From the NCBI GenBank assembly GCA_023390905.1, contig JAEWBY010000014.1:1-46244 (forward strand): a stretch of DNA of 46,244 nt, written 5' to 3'. Of the stretch, positions 1 to 7,428 are shown piece by piece. The notes beneath the pieces were generated by a model, which worked only from the letters and a program-made list of their open reading frames with translations, had not been told where the DNA came from and made no database searches. The stretch's first letter is position 1, and each line of letters begins with the position of its first letter. Source of the DNA: Pseudomonadota bacterium. GTDB taxonomy: Bacteria > Pseudomonadota > Gammaproteobacteria > Xanthomonadales > Xanthomonadaceae. Made by a program: the position numbers and the translations under genes.

Positions 1-2
1 CG

Positions 3-1202
3 CCCGCGGCGGTCGCCCCGACCAACCGCGCCGCCGAGACCGGCACGCGCGTGGAGCCGGTCGCCACCACGCAGGAACCGGACAAGCTTGCCCAGCGCGA
101 GATCGCGCAGGAACGTGCCGCACCCGCCGCACCCGCCGCACCCGCCGCACCCGCCGCACCGCCGCAACCGTCCGCCGCGCCGCGCGCGCTGGAAGACAAG
201 CCCGGCATCGATCCCGAAGCCGTGCCGCCGAAGTCGCCGCCGGTGGAGTTCAACGCCGATGCCGTGCTGCCATCGAAAGTCGCCTACGCCAGTCCCGCAG
301 TGCGCCTGTTCGCGCGCGAACTGGGCGTGGATCTGGATCAGATCAAGGGCAGCGAACGTTCCGGGCGCATCAGCAAGGAAGACGTGCAGCGCTACGTCAA
401 GGCCGCGCTTTCCGGCGGCATCGCGCAGGGCGCCGCCGCGCCGTCCGGCGGCGGTGGTGGCGGACTCAATCTGCTGCCGTGGCCGAAGGTGGACTTCAGC
501 AAGTTCGGCGAAGTCGAAGTGCAGCCGCTGTCGCGCATCAAGAAGATTTCCGGCGCGAACCTGGCGCGCAACTGGGCGATGATTCCGCACGTCACCCAGC
601 ATGATCACGCCGACATCACCGAGCTGGAAGCGCTGCGCGTGGCGCTCAACAAGGAAAACGAAAAATCCGGCATCAAGCTGACGATGCTGGCGTTCCTGAT
701 GAAGGCCAGCGTGGCCGCGCTGAAGAAATTCCCGGAGTTCAATGCATCCCTGGATGCCAGCGGCGAAAACCTCACGCTGAAGAAGTACTTCCACATCGGC
801 TTCGCCGCCGATACGCCGAACGGTCTGGTCGTGCCGGTCATTCGTGACGTCGACAGGAAGGGCGTCAACGAGATCGCGCAGGAATCGGGCGAACTGGCGA
901 AGAAGGCGCGCGAAGGCAAGCTGGGGCCGGCCGAGATGTCCGGCGGCTGCTTCTCGATCTCCTCGCTCGGCGGCATCGGCGGCACGGCGTTCACGCCGAT
1001 CGTCAACGCGCCGGAGGTGGCGATCCTCGGTGTGTCGAAGTCCTCGATGCAGCCGGTATGGGACGGCAAGCAGTTCCAGCCGCGCCTGATGCTGCCGCTG
1101 TCGCTGAGCTATGACCATCGCGTGATCGATGGCGCCGCCGCCGCGCGCTTCACCGCCTACCTGGCGCAACTGCTCGGCGACCTGCGCCGCGCCATGCTCT
1201 GA
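3..1202 (+). CDS. aceF: Pyruvate dehydrogenase E2 (dihydrolipoyllysine acetyltransferase), 3' part
   Basis: This is the E2 core of the pyruvate dehydrogenase complex, which transfers acetyl groups from lipoamide to CoA. The frame is open to the left edge, so the N-terminal lipoyl domain(s) lie outside the window. The GTG at 51 is only an internal codon. Counting residues from that GTG, an Ala/Pro linker spans about 23-60. The peripheral subunit-binding domain (YASPAVRLFARELGVDL to SGRISKEDVQRYV) spans about 78-115, and the catalytic acyltransferase domain about 150-383. The catalytic HxxxDG motif is HRVIDG, with His356 and Asp360. The stop overlaps the ribosome-binding region of lpdA 9 bases downstream, so the two genes are co-transcribed. 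The truncation comes only from the window edge. Confidence 0.95.
   Translation, partial: PAAVAPTNRAAETGTRVEPVATTQEPDKLAQREIAQERAAPAAPAAPAAPAAPPQPSAAPRALEDKPGIDPEAVPPKSPPVEFNADAVLPSKVAYASPAVRLFARELGVDLDQIKGSERSGRISKEDVQRYVKAALSGGIAQGAAAPSGGGGGGLNLLPWPKVDFSKFGEVEVQPLSRIKKISGANLARNWAMIPHVTQHDHADITELEALRVALNKENEKSGIKLTMLAFLMKASVAALKKFPEFNASLDASGENLTLKKYFHIGFAADTPNGLVVPVIRDVDRKGVNEIAQESGELAKKAREGKLGPAEMSGGCFSISSLGGIGGTAFTPIVNAPEVAILGVSKSSMQPVWDGKQFQPRLMLPLSLSYDHRVIDGAAAARFTAYLAQLLGDLRRAML
118..153 (+). repeat. Four tandem 9-bp units coding Ala-Pro-Ala linker
   Basis: The unit CCGCACCCG occurs four times without a mismatch, followed by a degenerate fifth copy. It encodes the AAP repeats of the flexible E2 linker. 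Such Ala/Pro linkers let lipoyl arms swing between active sites, and the exact tandem array makes the copy number likely to vary by slippage. Confidence 0.85.
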
Positions 1203-1211
1203 GGAACGACG

Positions 1212-3035
1212 ATGGCGAACACGATTGAAGTGAAGGTTCCGGACATCGGCGATTACACCGACGTGCCGGTCATCGAAATCCTGGTCGCCGTGGGCGACAC
1301 GGTGAAGAAGGATCAAGGACTGGTCACGCTGGAATCGGACAAGGCGACGCTGGAAGTGCCGTCGTCGGCCGCCGGCGTGGTGAAGGAACTGAAGGTCAAG
1401 CTGGGTGACACGTTGTCCGAAGGCAGCGTGGTGGCCATCCTGGAAGCCGAGGGCGCGGGCGATGCCACGCCGGCCGCCGCGAAAGCCGAAGCCCCGAAAG
1501 CCGAAGTGGCCGTGCCCGCGAGCAAGCCGCCGGTCACGCCATCACCGCGTGCTCCGGCCGAACCGCCCGCGCCCAAGCCGGCGCTGGGCACCGGCAAGCC
1601 GGCCGACATCGAATGCGCGATGGTCGTCATCGGCGCCGGTCCCGGCGGTTACACCGCCGCATTCCGCGCGGCCGATCTCGGCCTGGACACGGTGCTCATC
1701 GAACGCTATGAATCGCTCGGCGGCGTCTGCCTCAACGTCGGCTGCATTCCGTCCAAGGCGCTGTTGCATGCGGCCGCGCTGATCGATGAAACCGCGCATT
1801 CGGCCGACATCGGCATCAGCTTCGGCAAGCCGAAGATTGATCTGGACAAGCTGCGCGACTTCAAGCAGAACAAGGTCGTCGGCCAGTTCACCAAGGGTCT
1901 GGCCGGCATGGCCAGGCAGCGCAAGGTGCGCACCGTGCAGGGCGTGGCGAAGTTCGTTTCGCCCAACGAGCTGGAGATCGCTGGAGCCGATGGCAAGACC
2001 CAGTTGCTGAAGTTCGAGCACTGCATCATCGCCGCCGGCTCGCAGGCGGTGAAGCTGCCGAATTTCCCGTGGGACGACCCGCGCGTGATGGATTCCACCG
2101 ACGCATTGCAGTTGCAGGAAGTGCCGGGCAGGTTGCTCGTCGTCGGCGGCGGCATCATCGGGCTGGAAATGGCGACGGTGTACCGCGCGCTGGGCAGCGA
2201 AGTGACCGTGGTGGAATTCATGGATCAGCTGATGCCGGGCGCCGACAAGGATCTGGTCAAGCCGCTGGCCGATCGCCTGAAGAAGCAGGGCGTGATCGTC
2301 CACCTGCGGACCAAGGCCGCGAAAGTGGAGGCGTCGAAGAAGGGCATCACGGTCGCGTTCGAAAGTGCGAGCGAGGGCCAGAAGCCGGAACTGGAAACCG
2401 GCACCTGGGATCGCGTGCTGGTGGCGGTGGGGCGCGCGCCCAACGGTGGCAAGCTCGATGCGCAGAAGGCCGGCGTGCAGGTCAGCGAGCGCGGCTTCAT
2501 TCCGGTCGATCGCCAGATGCGCACCAACGTGCCGCACATCTTCGCCATCGGCGATCTAGTGGGGCAGCCGATGCTGGCCCACAAGGCCACGCACGAAGGC
2601 AAGCTGGCCGCGGAAGTGGCCGCCGGCGAAAAGAAGGAATGGGTGGCGCGGGTCATCCCGTCGGTGGCCTACACCGATCCGGAGATCGCCTGGGTCGGCG
2701 TGACCGAGACCGAAGCCAAGGCCAAGGGCCTGAAGATCGGTGTCGGCAAGTTCCCGTGGGTCGCGTCCGCGCGCGCGGTGGGCATCGGCCGTGGTGAAGG
2801 CTTCACCAAGCTCATTTTCGACGAGGACACCCATCGCATCATCGGCGGCGGCATCGCCGGTGTGCATGCGGGGGATCTGATCAGCGAAGTGGCGCTGGCG
2901 ATCGAGATGGGCGCCGAAGCCGGCGACATCGGCCACACGATCCACCCGCATCCGACGCTGGGCGAAACGGTGGCGATGGCGGCCGAAGTCTACGAAGGCA
3001 CGATCACCGATCTCTATCTGCCGAAAAAGAAATAG
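1212..3035 (+). CDS. lpdA: Dihydrolipoyl dehydrogenase (E3) with N-terminal lipoyl domain
   Basis: This FAD enzyme reoxidises dihydrolipoamide with NAD+ as the E3 of pyruvate dehydrogenase. It has 607 residues, longer than a plain E3 (about 475), because residues 1-75 form a lipoyl domain with the lipoylated lysine in ESDKATLEVP (Lys44). A Pro/Ala linker follows (about 85-130). Next come the FAD-binding GAGPGG motif, the redox disulfide GGVCLNVGCIPSK (Cys173/Cys178), an NAD-binding GGGIIGLE motif, and the C-terminal HPHPTLGE with the His580/Glu585 dyad. The ATG at 1212 has a GAGGA ribosome site overlapping the aceF stop. A lipoyl-E3 fusion next to E2 is known in Xanthomonas, Neisseria and Ralstonia relatives. 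A terminator follows. Confidence 0.96.
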   Translation: MANTIEVKVPDIGDYTDVPVIEILVAVGDTVKKDQGLVTLESDKATLEVPSSAAGVVKELKVKLGDTLSEGSVVAILEAEGAGDATPAAAKAEAPKAEVAVPASKPPVTPSPRAPAEPPAPKPALGTGKPADIECAMVVIGAGPGGYTAAFRAADLGLDTVLIERYESLGGVCLNVGCIPSKALLHAAALIDETAHSADIGISFGKPKIDLDKLRDFKQNKVVGQFTKGLAGMARQRKVRTVQGVAKFVSPNELEIAGADGKTQLLKFEHCIIAAGSQAVKLPNFPWDDPRVMDSTDALQLQEVPGRLLVVGGGIIGLEMATVYRALGSEVTVVEFMDQLMPGADKDLVKPLADRLKKQGVIVHLRTKAAKVEASKKGITVAFESASEGQKPELETGTWDRVLVAVGRAPNGGKLDAQKAGVQVSERGFIPVDRQMRTNVPHIFAIGDLVGQPMLAHKATHEGKLAAEVAAGEKKEWVARVIPSVAYTDPEIAWVGVTETEAKAKGLKIGVGKFPWVASARAVGIGRGEGFTKLIFDEDTHRIIGGGIAGVHAGDLISEVALAIEMGAEAGDIGHTIHPHPTLGETVAMAAEVYEGTITDLYLPKKK

Positions 3036-3060
3036 GCCGGCCTTCGTCCCGGACTCAAAG

Positions 3061-3084
3061 AAAGGGCGCCTCGCGGCGCCTTTT
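3061..3084 (+). terminator. Rho-independent terminator of aceF-lpdA
   Basis: AAAGGGCGCC and GGCGCCTTTT form a stem with a TCGC loop (3071-3074), with one G-T wobble, ending in four T residues. It lies 25 bases after the lpdA stop. Confidence 0.8.
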
Positions 3085-3143
3085 CCATGTGTATCGCGCA
3101 GGGCATTCGTCGCTGCGCGGGCAGGGCGACTGGCTCGACCGAC

Positions 3144-3332
3144 TCAGACGGCCAGGGCGCGTCGATGTTCGATCCGCTTCCAGACTTTTTCGTGGAAGTG
3201 GAACACCACCGTATTGCAGGCCGGCTCCACCAATGCCAGCGCGCCGCCTACCAGCCAGCTTCCAGTGAAGGCCCAGCCGAGCAGGAAGGCAATCGAAAAG
3301 TGGAGCAGGGCGAAGCTGAGTGTCTTCGACAC
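3144..3332 (-). CDS. DUF2061 small membrane protein
   Basis: This 62-residue protein has the features I know from DUF2061: an N-terminal MSKTLSFALLHFSIAF, then TGSWLVGGALALVEPACNTV, and a C-terminal HEKVWKRIE. Two hydrophobic segments (about residues 5-21 and 24-42) suggest a small inner-membrane protein. The function of the family is not established. The start is GTG at 3332, and no strong ribosome site is visible. A Fur-like palindrome lies 16 to 30 bases upstream, next to a CATAAT -10-like hexamer, so iron-dependent repression is a reasonable inference. The gene converges on lpdA and shares its terminator region. Confidence 0.8.
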   Translation of the reverse strand: MSKTLSFALLHFSIAFLLGWAFTGSWLVGGALALVEPACNTVVFHFHEKVWKRIEHRRALAV

Positions 3333-3347
3333 GGTGAGGTTCCAAGA

Positions 3348-3362
3348 TGAGATTCATTCTCA
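3348..3362 (-). promoter_or_regulatory. Candidate Fur box upstream of the DUF2061 gene
   Basis: On the minus strand the site reads TGAGAATGAATCTCA, a 7-1-7 near-palindrome with one mismatched pair, close to the Fur core TGATAATNATTATCA. A CATAAT hexamer (3361-3366 on the plus strand) abuts it, so a bound repressor would block the DUF2061 promoter. The call rests on sequence match only. Confidence 0.5.
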
Positions 3363-3366
3363 TTAT

Positions 3367-3384
3367 GGGGGCGGTCTCGCCCCC
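3367..3384 (-). terminator. GC hairpin after the beta-barrel gene (weak terminator)
   Basis: GGGGGCG and CGCCCCC form a perfect 7-bp stem with a 4-base loop, 45 bases beyond the stop of the outer-membrane gene on the minus strand. No T-run follows, so intrinsic termination is uncertain. It may instead insulate the DUF2061 promoter. Confidence 0.35.
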
Positions 3385-3428
3385 GTCCAATGGATCCTTC
3401 CATTCGCTGCAATCGCCGCCGCCTATGC

Positions 3429-4235
3429 TCAGAACGCCAGCGTCACGCCGGCAATCGGCCCCTTGAAGCGCTGATCCAGGCCCAGCAGGCCATCGCTGCC
3501 GGCGCGGTTCACGTCGAGCTTGAACCAGTCATAGCCGACGAATACGCCGAAGTTGCGCGTGAAGCGATATTCGGCCAGCGCGTTGGCACGGGTGATGCTG
3601 CCCTCGTAATCGCCGAAGTCGCCCCAGTCCGCGTCCAGATACTGGCCCTGCAGGTTGAACAGCCAGTGCTCGCTGGGCGTGGCGGTCAGGCGCAGGCCGA
3701 CCATCGGCGCGTAGCCGTCCTCGCTGCTGCTGGCTTCGTAGTAATCCTCGCCCGACTGCGCGGTGATGCGGCCGTCGAGCTTGGCCCATTCGGCACCAAT
3801 CTGCAGACCCATGTTGAACCTGTCCGTGTCCACGACCGAGTAGTCGTACATCAGGCTGGCCAGCTGGAACTCGGCCTCGCCGGTGGCGAAGCTGCCGGCC
3901 GGGATGGTCACGTCCTCATAGGACAGATCGCTGCCGAGGGTGGCGCGGCGGTCCTTGTCGTACTTGAAGTAATCGAAAATCAGGCGGTTGCGATCACCGA
4001 AACGGAACACGCCATCCACCCGCGGCACCACTTCCTTGCTGCCGAAATCGAAGTCCTCGGAAAAACCGAATTCCTCACCGAGGAATTGGGTGCGCCCGCT
4101 CAATTCACCCTGGGCGTCCACGTCCATGGCGCCGAGACGCAGGGTGAACCGGTCCGATTCCTGGGCCAGCACCGGCGCCGAGGCCATCGCCAGGCCCAGT
4201 CCGAGCCAGTACAACGCCCGCATTTTCACTTTCAT
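3429..4235 (-). CDS. Outer-membrane beta-barrel protein, function unknown
   Basis: The product has 268 residues with a clear Sec signal peptide (residues 1-24, cleavage after PVLA). The mature part alternates polar and aromatic residues in beta-strand fashion (DRFTLRLGAMDV, RLIFDYFKYD, FQLASLMYDYSV, NFGVFVGYDWFKLDV). It ends in GVTLAF, and a terminal Phe is the usual recognition signal for Bam-mediated barrel insertion. About 8-10 strands fit the length. The ATG at 4235 has a strong AAGGAG site 7 bases upstream. MRAL at codon 5 is a less favoured start. No substrate can be named. Its long 5' region carries a terminator and a second hairpin on the same strand, so attenuation is possible. Confidence 0.8.
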   Translation of the reverse strand: MKVKMRALYWLGLGLAMASAPVLAQESDRFTLRLGAMDVDAQGELSGRTQFLGEEFGFSEDFDFGSKEVVPRVDGVFRFGDRNRLIFDYFKYDKDRRATLGSDLSYEDVTIPAGSFATGEAEFQLASLMYDYSVVDTDRFNMGLQIGAEWAKLDGRITAQSGEDYYEASSSEDGYAPMVGLRLTATPSEHWLFNLQGQYLDADWGDFGDYEGSITRANALAEYRFTRNFGVFVGYDWFKLDVNRAGSDGLLGLDQRFKGPIAGVTLAF

Positions 4236-4343
4236 GATGAAACTCCTTCTTCTGAACAGGCCTTCACCCTCGCGTGCGGCAAGTCGATACGAGGTGAAAA
4301 GCCTGAACGTTCGCCGACATTGGCGGCGGAACTCGGAAGAAAC

Positions 4344-4380
4344 AAAAAAAGCGAAGCCCCGGGCTCGGCCGCGGGGCTTC
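4344..4380 (-). terminator. Intrinsic terminator on the minus strand
   Basis: A 9-bp GC-rich stem (4353-4361 with 4372-4380) with a 10-base loop is followed on the minus strand by GC and seven T residues (plus-strand A-run 4344-4350). The plus-strand exit has only TTAAGG, so it acts on the minus strand. Confidence 0.75.
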
Positions 4381-4429
4381 TTAAGGTCTGCTTCGGAGCA
4401 TCGGACGAGGAAGTTGGTTGGCAGACCTT
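4344..4429 (-). ncRNA. Candidate minus-strand small RNA or leader attenuator
   Basis: Read on the minus strand, a perfect 9-bp inverted repeat AAGGTCTGC/GCAGACCTT (4421-4429 with 4383-4391) encloses a 29-base loop containing CTTCCTC. Two bases later comes a 9-bp hairpin GAAGCCCCG/CGGGGCTTC (4372-4380 with 4353-4361), then GC and seven T residues, a textbook intrinsic terminator. No minus-strand gene ends here. The structure is therefore either a compact two-hairpin small RNA of about 86 nt or an attenuator in the leader of the beta-barrel gene that starts at 4235. I could not see a convincing promoter. I do not assign it to a known RNA family. Confidence 0.5.
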
Positions 4430-4601
4430 GCAGAGGGACTGACCGGGCTTTTTTGTCAAAGTTCCGAAAAATTTCCGGGAAAAAAATGAACAGGGCGCGG
4501 GCAGGTCACCGCGTGGGCGAGGGCTGGAACCGTTTCCACGCATTTCACCGCAAATCCCGACGCCAAAGAGCCCGAATCCGCCATTTGGAGACCTCCGGCG
4601 G

Positions 4602-4631
4602 TTGTCCCGGAAAACGCCCGGCTGCTATACT
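4602..4631 (+). promoter_or_regulatory. Candidate sigma-70 promoter of the atp operon
   Basis: TTGTCC (4602-4607) and TATACT (4626-4631) are separated by 18 bases. This would place transcription start near 4638, about 57 bases before the atpI GTG. It is the best -35/-10 pair in the region. Confidence 0.5.
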
Positions 4632-4694
4632 TTTGCGGCTCGGCGAGGCGCTGCCAACGGCCTTGTACCCGCCCACACCCCGTAGGACTCTACC

Positions 4695-5063
4695 GTGTTG
4701 AACTCCGTCGCTGCGGGCCGGCGGCTGGCCTTGCGCGCAACGGCTTTCCAGCTGGTTGCGGCGCTGGCGGTCGCGCTGGCCTTCCTGCCCAAGGGGACCA
4801 CATGGGCCCTGTCCGGCGGAACCGGCGGGCTGGCGGTGGCGCTCGGCAGCTTGCTGGCGGGCCGGGTGGTGCTGGGGGGCGGAGTCAGTCCGGCCACCGG
4901 CGCGCTGGGGCGCGTGGTGTTCGGGATGTTGCTGAAGTGGTGCGTGGTGATCGCGGTCGTGGCGCTTGCGCTGGCCGTGTGGAAGCTGCCGCCGCTGCCC
5001 CTGCTGGCCGGCCTGGTGGCCGCCACGCTGGTGTTCGTGGTAACCCATTCGATTCAACGATAG
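4695..5063 (+). CDS. atpI: ATP synthase subunit I
   Basis: AtpI is a small membrane protein that aids assembly of the c-ring and possibly Mg2+ supply; it is not part of the finished enzyme. The 122 residues contain four hydrophobic stretches (about 14-32, 40-60, 70-95, 98-116) as expected. Identification rests mainly on its place as first gene of the atp operon, 10 bases before atpB, because AtpI sequences are poorly conserved. The start is GTG at 4695. TTG at 4698 is an alternative, and the ribosome site is weak. Confidence 0.85.
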   Translation: MLNSVAAGRRLALRATAFQLVAALAVALAFLPKGTTWALSGGTGGLAVALGSLLAGRVVLGGGVSPATGALGRVVFGMLLKWCVVIAVVALALAVWKLPPLPLLAGLVAATLVFVVTHSIQR

Positions 5064-5073
5064 GTGTCGTTTC

Positions 5074-5898
5074 GTGAGTGAACCTTCCAGTTCTGGCGGC
5101 CTGAACGAATACATCAGCCACCACCTGACCCACAACACGGTGGACGTGCTGGGCGGCACCCTGCACCTCGATTCGTGGATCGTGGGCCTGGTGCTCGGCG
5201 TCATCTTCATCGCCTGGTTCGGCTTCTTTGCCCGTCGCGCGACCGCTGGCGTGCCGACCAAGGGTCAGGCCTTCGTCGAGATCGTGCTTGAATTCATCGA
5301 CGGCCAGGTCAAGGACACCTATCACGGCGATCGCCGTTCGATCACGCCGCTGGCGCTGACGATCTTCATGTGGGTCGTCTTCATGAACACGATGGACCTG
5401 CTGCCGCTTGACATGCCGGGCTGGATCGTGCACACCGTCGCCGGCGAGGAAGCGGCCCACCACACCTACCTGCGCTGGGTGCCGACCGCCGACCTCAACA
5501 CCACCGCCGCGCTGTCGGTCTCGGTGTTCTTCATCCTGATCGGCCATGCGCTGGCGGCCAAGGGCGGCCTGGGCTTCGGCAAGGAACTGCTGACCGCGCC
5601 CTTCCACGCGCACGGCTTCATGGCCATCGTGATGGCGCCGGTCAATCTGGCGATGAACATCATCGAGTGGCTGGTCAAGCCGGTGTCGCTGGCCATGCGA
5701 CTGTTCGGCAACATGTACGGCGGCGAGCTGGTCTTCATGCTCATCGCGGGCCTGATGGCAAGCTGGATCACCTTCGCGCCGGGCGTCATCGCCAATGCGG
5801 CCTGGGCGATCTTCCACATCCTGATCATCCTGCTGCAGGCCTTCATTTTCATGATCCTCACGGTCGTCTACATCGCCGGCGCCCGCGAAGGTCACTGA
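5074..5898 (+). CDS. atpB: ATP synthase F0 subunit a
   Basis: Subunit a forms the two proton half-channels against the c-ring. The 274 residues contain five to six membrane segments and the conserved block SLAMRLFGNMYGGELVF, whose Arg209 corresponds to the essential stator arginine (Arg210 in E. coli). The N-terminus is Ser/Glu-rich and precedes GGLNEYISHHLTHNT, the usual beginning of proteobacterial subunit a. The start is GTG at 5074. It lies between atpI and atpE in the standard order. Confidence 0.97.
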   Translation: MSEPSSSGGLNEYISHHLTHNTVDVLGGTLHLDSWIVGLVLGVIFIAWFGFFARRATAGVPTKGQAFVEIVLEFIDGQVKDTYHGDRRSITPLALTIFMWVVFMNTMDLLPLDMPGWIVHTVAGEEAAHHTYLRWVPTADLNTTAALSVSVFFILIGHALAAKGGLGFGKELLTAPFHAHGFMAIVMAPVNLAMNIIEWLVKPVSLAMRLFGNMYGGELVFMLIAGLMASWITFAPGVIANAAWAIFHILIILLQAFIFMILTVVYIAGAREGH

Positions 5899-5953
5899 GT
5901 TCGGCTTTCCACTTCACCCTTCACCATCACACGTTTATCCCAGGAGAAACACC

Positions 5954-6232
5954 ATGGAATTCATCGCCCAAGTCCAAGGCCTGACCGCCATCGCCATCGG
6001 CATCATCATCGGCCTCGGTGCGCTCGGTGCCTGCCTCGGCATCGCCATCATGGGTTCGAAGTTCCTTGAATCGGCCGCCCGCCAGCCGGAACTGATCCCG
6101 GTGCTGCAGGGCCGCATGTTCCTGCTGGCCGGCCTGATCGACGCAGCGTTCATCATCGGCGTCGCCATCGCGCTGTACCTGGCCACCGGCAACCCGCTGA
6201 TCGGTGCCGTGCAGGCCGCCGCTGGCGCCTAA
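5954..6232 (+). CDS. atpE: ATP synthase F0 subunit c
   Basis: This is the proteolipid that forms the rotating c-ring. Its 92 residues form a two-helix hairpin with the polar loop ARQPELIPVLQGRM. The proton-carrying acid is Asp63 in GLIDAAFIIGVAIALY, which predicts an H+ rather than Na+ coupled ring because no Na+-site Gln or Thr pattern is evident. AGGAGA at 5942-5947 is a strong ribosome site, in keeping with the high copy number of this subunit. Confidence 0.97.
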   Translation: MEFIAQVQGLTAIAIGIIIGLGALGACLGIAIMGSKFLESAARQPELIPVLQGRMFLLAGLIDAAFIIGVAIALYLATGNPLIGAVQAAAGA

Positions 6233-6342
6233 TCCGCCGTCGCATGACCGCGTCCGCCACGCAGCGGGCGCGGTGCTGTCGCCGGTCGCCGCTGCCCTGA
6301 GGAGGGCGGCGGTGCCATGAAGAATTCCGCCGAGGACCCGTC

Positions 6343-6813
6343 ATGAATCTCAACATGACTTTCTTCGGCCAGATGCTCTCCTTCGCGATCCTTGTCTGGT
6401 TCACGATGAAGTTCATCTGGCCGCCGCTGAACGCGGCGCTCGAAGAACGCCAAAAGAAAATCGCCGAAGGTCTGGCCGCTGCCGATCGCAGCCAGAAGGA
6501 TCTCGCGCAGGCCCAGGAAAAGGTCAACGAGGCGCTGAAGGAAGCGCGTCTCAAGGCCAATGAAATCATCGATCAGGCGCACGCCCGTGCCAACCAGATC
6601 GTCGATGCGGCCAAGAACGAAGCCATTGCCGAAGCCAACCGCCAGAAGGCGATTGCCGAAGCCGAGATCGACGCGGCCGCCAACCGGGCCCGCGAGGAAC
6701 TGCGCAAGCAGGTGTCCACGCTGGCGGTGAGCGGCGCCGAGAAGCTGCTCAAGCGCGAAATCGACGCCAACGCCCACAAGGCGCTGCTCGACGAACTCGC
6801 GGCGCAGATCTGA
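6343..6813 (+). CDS. atpF: ATP synthase F0 subunit b
   Basis: Subunit b is the peripheral stalk that holds the F1 head still. The 156 residues have one N-terminal membrane helix (about 6-26, MTFFGQMLSFAILVWFTMKF), then a long charged Ala/Glu/Lys/Arg helix typical of the right-handed coiled-coil dimer. The length equals E. coli b (156). The ATG is at 6343. The 110-bp gap from atpE is GC-rich and self-complementary in places. Confidence 0.97.
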   Translation: MNLNMTFFGQMLSFAILVWFTMKFIWPPLNAALEERQKKIAEGLAAADRSQKDLAQAQEKVNEALKEARLKANEIIDQAHARANQIVDAAKNEAIAEANRQKAIAEAEIDAAANRAREELRKQVSTLAVSGAEKLLKREIDANAHKALLDELAAQI

Positions 6814-6828
6814 CGGAAGCACTGAACG

Positions 6829-7356
6829 ATGAGCCAGGCCCTTACCGTCGCACGTCCTTACGCCCGCGCCGCCTTCGGCACCGCGCGCGATGAAGGCACT
6901 CTCGCCAGCTGGTCGGAGGCGCTCGGCTTTGCCGCGCGCGTGGCCGCGGATCCGCGCGTGTCGGCATTGCTGCCCAACCCGGAACTGCCGCAGGCCGATG
7001 CCGTGGCGCTGCTCGCGCCGGAAGGCGCCGGCGAATCGTTCACCCGTTTCCTGACCCTGCTGGCCGAGGCCCGTCGCCTGCCGCAGTTGCCGGAAATTGC
7101 CGGGCTGTTCGAGGAACTGCGCGCCGAGGCCGAGCATGTGGTCCACGCCCGGATCACGTCGGCCGTGGCCCTGCCCGAGGGCGAACTGGACGTGATCAAG
7201 GCCGCGCTGAAGAAGCGCCTGGGTCGTGAAGTCCGGATCGAGACTGGCATCGATGAATCGCTGATTGGCGGCGCCATCATCGACGCTGGCGACGTGGTCA
7301 TCGATGGCTCGCTGAAGGGCAAGCTGTCGCGGCTGCAGACCGCGCTGACGCACTGA
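6829..7356 (+). CDS. atpH: ATP synthase F1 subunit delta
   Basis: Subunit delta joins the b-dimer to the top of the alpha/beta head. The 175 residues show the expected TVARPYARAAFGTARDEG start and the C-terminal IDESLIGGAIIDAGDVVID block followed by GKLSRLQTAL. It lies 15 bases after atpF and before atpA, the standard position. Confidence 0.97.
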   Translation: MSQALTVARPYARAAFGTARDEGTLASWSEALGFAARVAADPRVSALLPNPELPQADAVALLAPEGAGESFTRFLTLLAEARRLPQLPEIAGLFEELRAEAEHVVHARITSAVALPEGELDVIKAALKKRLGREVRIETGIDESLIGGAIIDAGDVVIDGSLKGKLSRLQTALTH

Positions 7357-7370
7357 CACAAAACAACGCA

Positions 7371-7413
7371 GGTGGGCCCGCCCACCGGACTTGCTGGCGG
7401 ACTCCGGTCCGCC
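7371..7413 (+). repeat. Double hairpin in the atpH-atpA gap
   Basis: GGTGGGC/GCCCACC (7371-7377 with 7380-7386) and GGCGGAC/GTCCGCC (7396-7402 with 7407-7413) form two adjacent perfect 7-bp inverted repeats, followed by CCTACAGG. The GGCGGAC...GTCCGCCCTAC form resembles a repetitive intergenic palindrome common in Lysobacter-like genomes (recalled, not searched). It may tune mRNA stability before atpA. Confidence 0.55.
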
Positions 7414-7428
7414 CTACAGGAAACCAAC

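Larger units (their letters stand above)
4236..4694. other. 459-bp intergenic region between the barrel gene and atpI
   Basis: The left third is the leader of the barrel gene and the candidate small RNA. Bases 4440-4500 are unusually A/T-rich for this genome (runs of T at 4449-4454 and of A at 4481-4487). The right part holds the proposed atp promoter. I see no credible protein-coding gene in it. Confidence 0.6.

Noticed and set aside
4446..4460. TTGACA on the minus strand (4454-4459) as the -35 of the candidate small RNA
   Set aside because: The hexamer is perfect, but no -10 follows at 16-18 bases and the implied start would fall inside the first hairpin.
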